Assembly (NCBI RefSeq): GCF_050947875.1
Contig: NC_134572.1
Coordinates: 126,039,605 to 126,103,604 of the forward strand
Direction: 5' to 3'
Length of the DNA stretch: 64,000 nt
DNA from: Dermacentor variabilis
Taxonomy: Eukaryota > Arthropoda > Arachnida > Ixodida > Ixodidae
Shown here: positions 63,111 through 64,000 of the stretch, one piece after another
Numbering within the stretch: position 1 is the first letter of the stretch
How the letters are laid out: every line of letters begins with the position of its first letter
Notes under the pieces: model-generated
Databases searched by the model: none
Told to the model about the DNA's origin: nothing
The model's input: the letters and a program-made list of their open reading frames with translations, nothing else
Position numbers and translations under genes: made by a program

Positions 63111-64000
63111 TTGCTCAAAGGAATTTGATTGCTGCCATAAAAGCAAGAGATACAGCACTCGCCACGTTTACAAATACTAAAATTGAATTCCAAGTACTTG
63201 GAATGTGTTATATATAAGACCACGCTATATGGAGCTACTGTTCGTTTCATATTTGCAATAGCTTCTAATTCAACGATTTTCTGTGTTACACATATAATTC
63301 TCTTTGGTTGTTTATTCAAGGCATTATACTTTATCAGCCACTTTTGTTGCCATATCTCGCTTATGCGGGGTGTTGCCTTAGATTAGATAATTTTTGTTTT
63401 AATTCTCTGGGTACCTAGCACAATTCTAGTTTTCAATATGTATTGCTAGAAGTATCTGAGATTACGTTCCCGAGAAATTGCAATGTACAATCGACTAATT
63501 AACACATTCCTACTAGGGGCTGGCGAGTATTCGTAGTTGCGAATAGATTGGAATATGATGCCCTAAAGTATTCGCATACGAAAATGAACTCTTCAGTATC
63601 TTGGCATACTGGAAACTAGCCATATATTTCGCAGCAACCTACTGTTAAAGCATTGTTACCGTTTCGTACGCTAAACAGAGCATTACCAATTATCACAATT
63701 GAAACAACGACAAAAACTTCAGCGCCAGTGCAGAGACAAAATGGTGTGCGCAAGCTTTGTTTTCGCTTTCACGAAGGTAACGTCCATGGAAATTCCGATT
63801 TTGTTTTTATATTGTCATTTAGTGCTTTTGGAAGTCTAGTGACAAGCAGTGATGTCTTTCTTGCAGTTTTTTACATGTTGCTGCATGTTCTTTTTCTTGT
63901 TTTTCTTTCTTACATATATTTACGGTACACAACACCTTCAGAACCTTTGTTCTTGCTTTTTCGACAACTTTTCATCTTTCTTTCGCCAACCATTTTCTTA
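63111..64000. other. Unassigned stretch
   Basis: AT-rich sequence up to the window edge with no recognisable feature. Confidence 0.3.

Overview
The window reads as nuclear DNA of an animal, most likely a hard tick (Ixodidae). The main support is several copies of a tRNA-derived SINE that resembles the ixodid Ruka family, together with Tx1-like, RTE, RNase-H-bearing and Penelope-like retroelements and many palindromic miniature transposons of a kind I associate with tick genomes. I find no convincing host protein-coding gene, no rRNA, no functional tRNA gene, no CRISPR array and no bacterial-style operon. Almost every long reading frame belongs to a transposable element or is an antisense or simple-repeat artefact.

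Layout. 1-7.7 kb: a dispersed repeat, a truncated RNase-H LINE, a Tc1/mariner-type transposase relic split by a SINE, a second SINE and a Penelope-like GIY-YIG relic. 7.7-13.1 kb: two palindromic MITEs, a tRNA-like SINE, a LINE tail and an RTE fragment. 13.5-18.8 kb: an older LTR retrotransposon with two LTRs, a 4-bp target duplication and a deleted integrase. 18.8-37.6 kb: a decayed LINE, a degenerate tandem array with a period near 500 bp, further MITEs and long unassigned stretches. 37.6-49.5 kb: a decayed Tx1-like LINE on the minus strand, interrupted by a 0.72-kb unit and by a near-intact 6.8-kb LTR retrotransposon. 49.6-58 kb: two copies of one dispersed repeat (one broken by insertions), a near-perfect 168-bp palindrome, a 78-bp minisatellite and a Myb/SANT-like pseudogene. 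58-64 kb: a LINE ORF1 relic, an unidentified 153-codon frame, a SINE with a (TA)n tract and a possible LTR fragment.

The most notable item is the LTR retrotransposon at 40644-47464 and its older relative at 13472-18766. The reverse transcriptase is Ty3/Gypsy-like, but the integrase lies upstream of RT-RNase H, the order typical of Ty1/Copia. The capsid region ends in a SCAN-like segment. Both traits point to the Gmr1-like group, described first from deuterostomes. In both copies RT lies in the -1 frame relative to the upstream polyprotein, and the protease motif reads DSA rather than DSG or DTG. The younger copy has LTRs I read as identical, a GCGC target duplication, an 18-nt match to the 3' end of tRNA-Leu as primer site, and no internal stops, so it inserted recently. 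Removing it with one GCGC restores the reading frame of the endonuclease of the Tx1-like element it hit.
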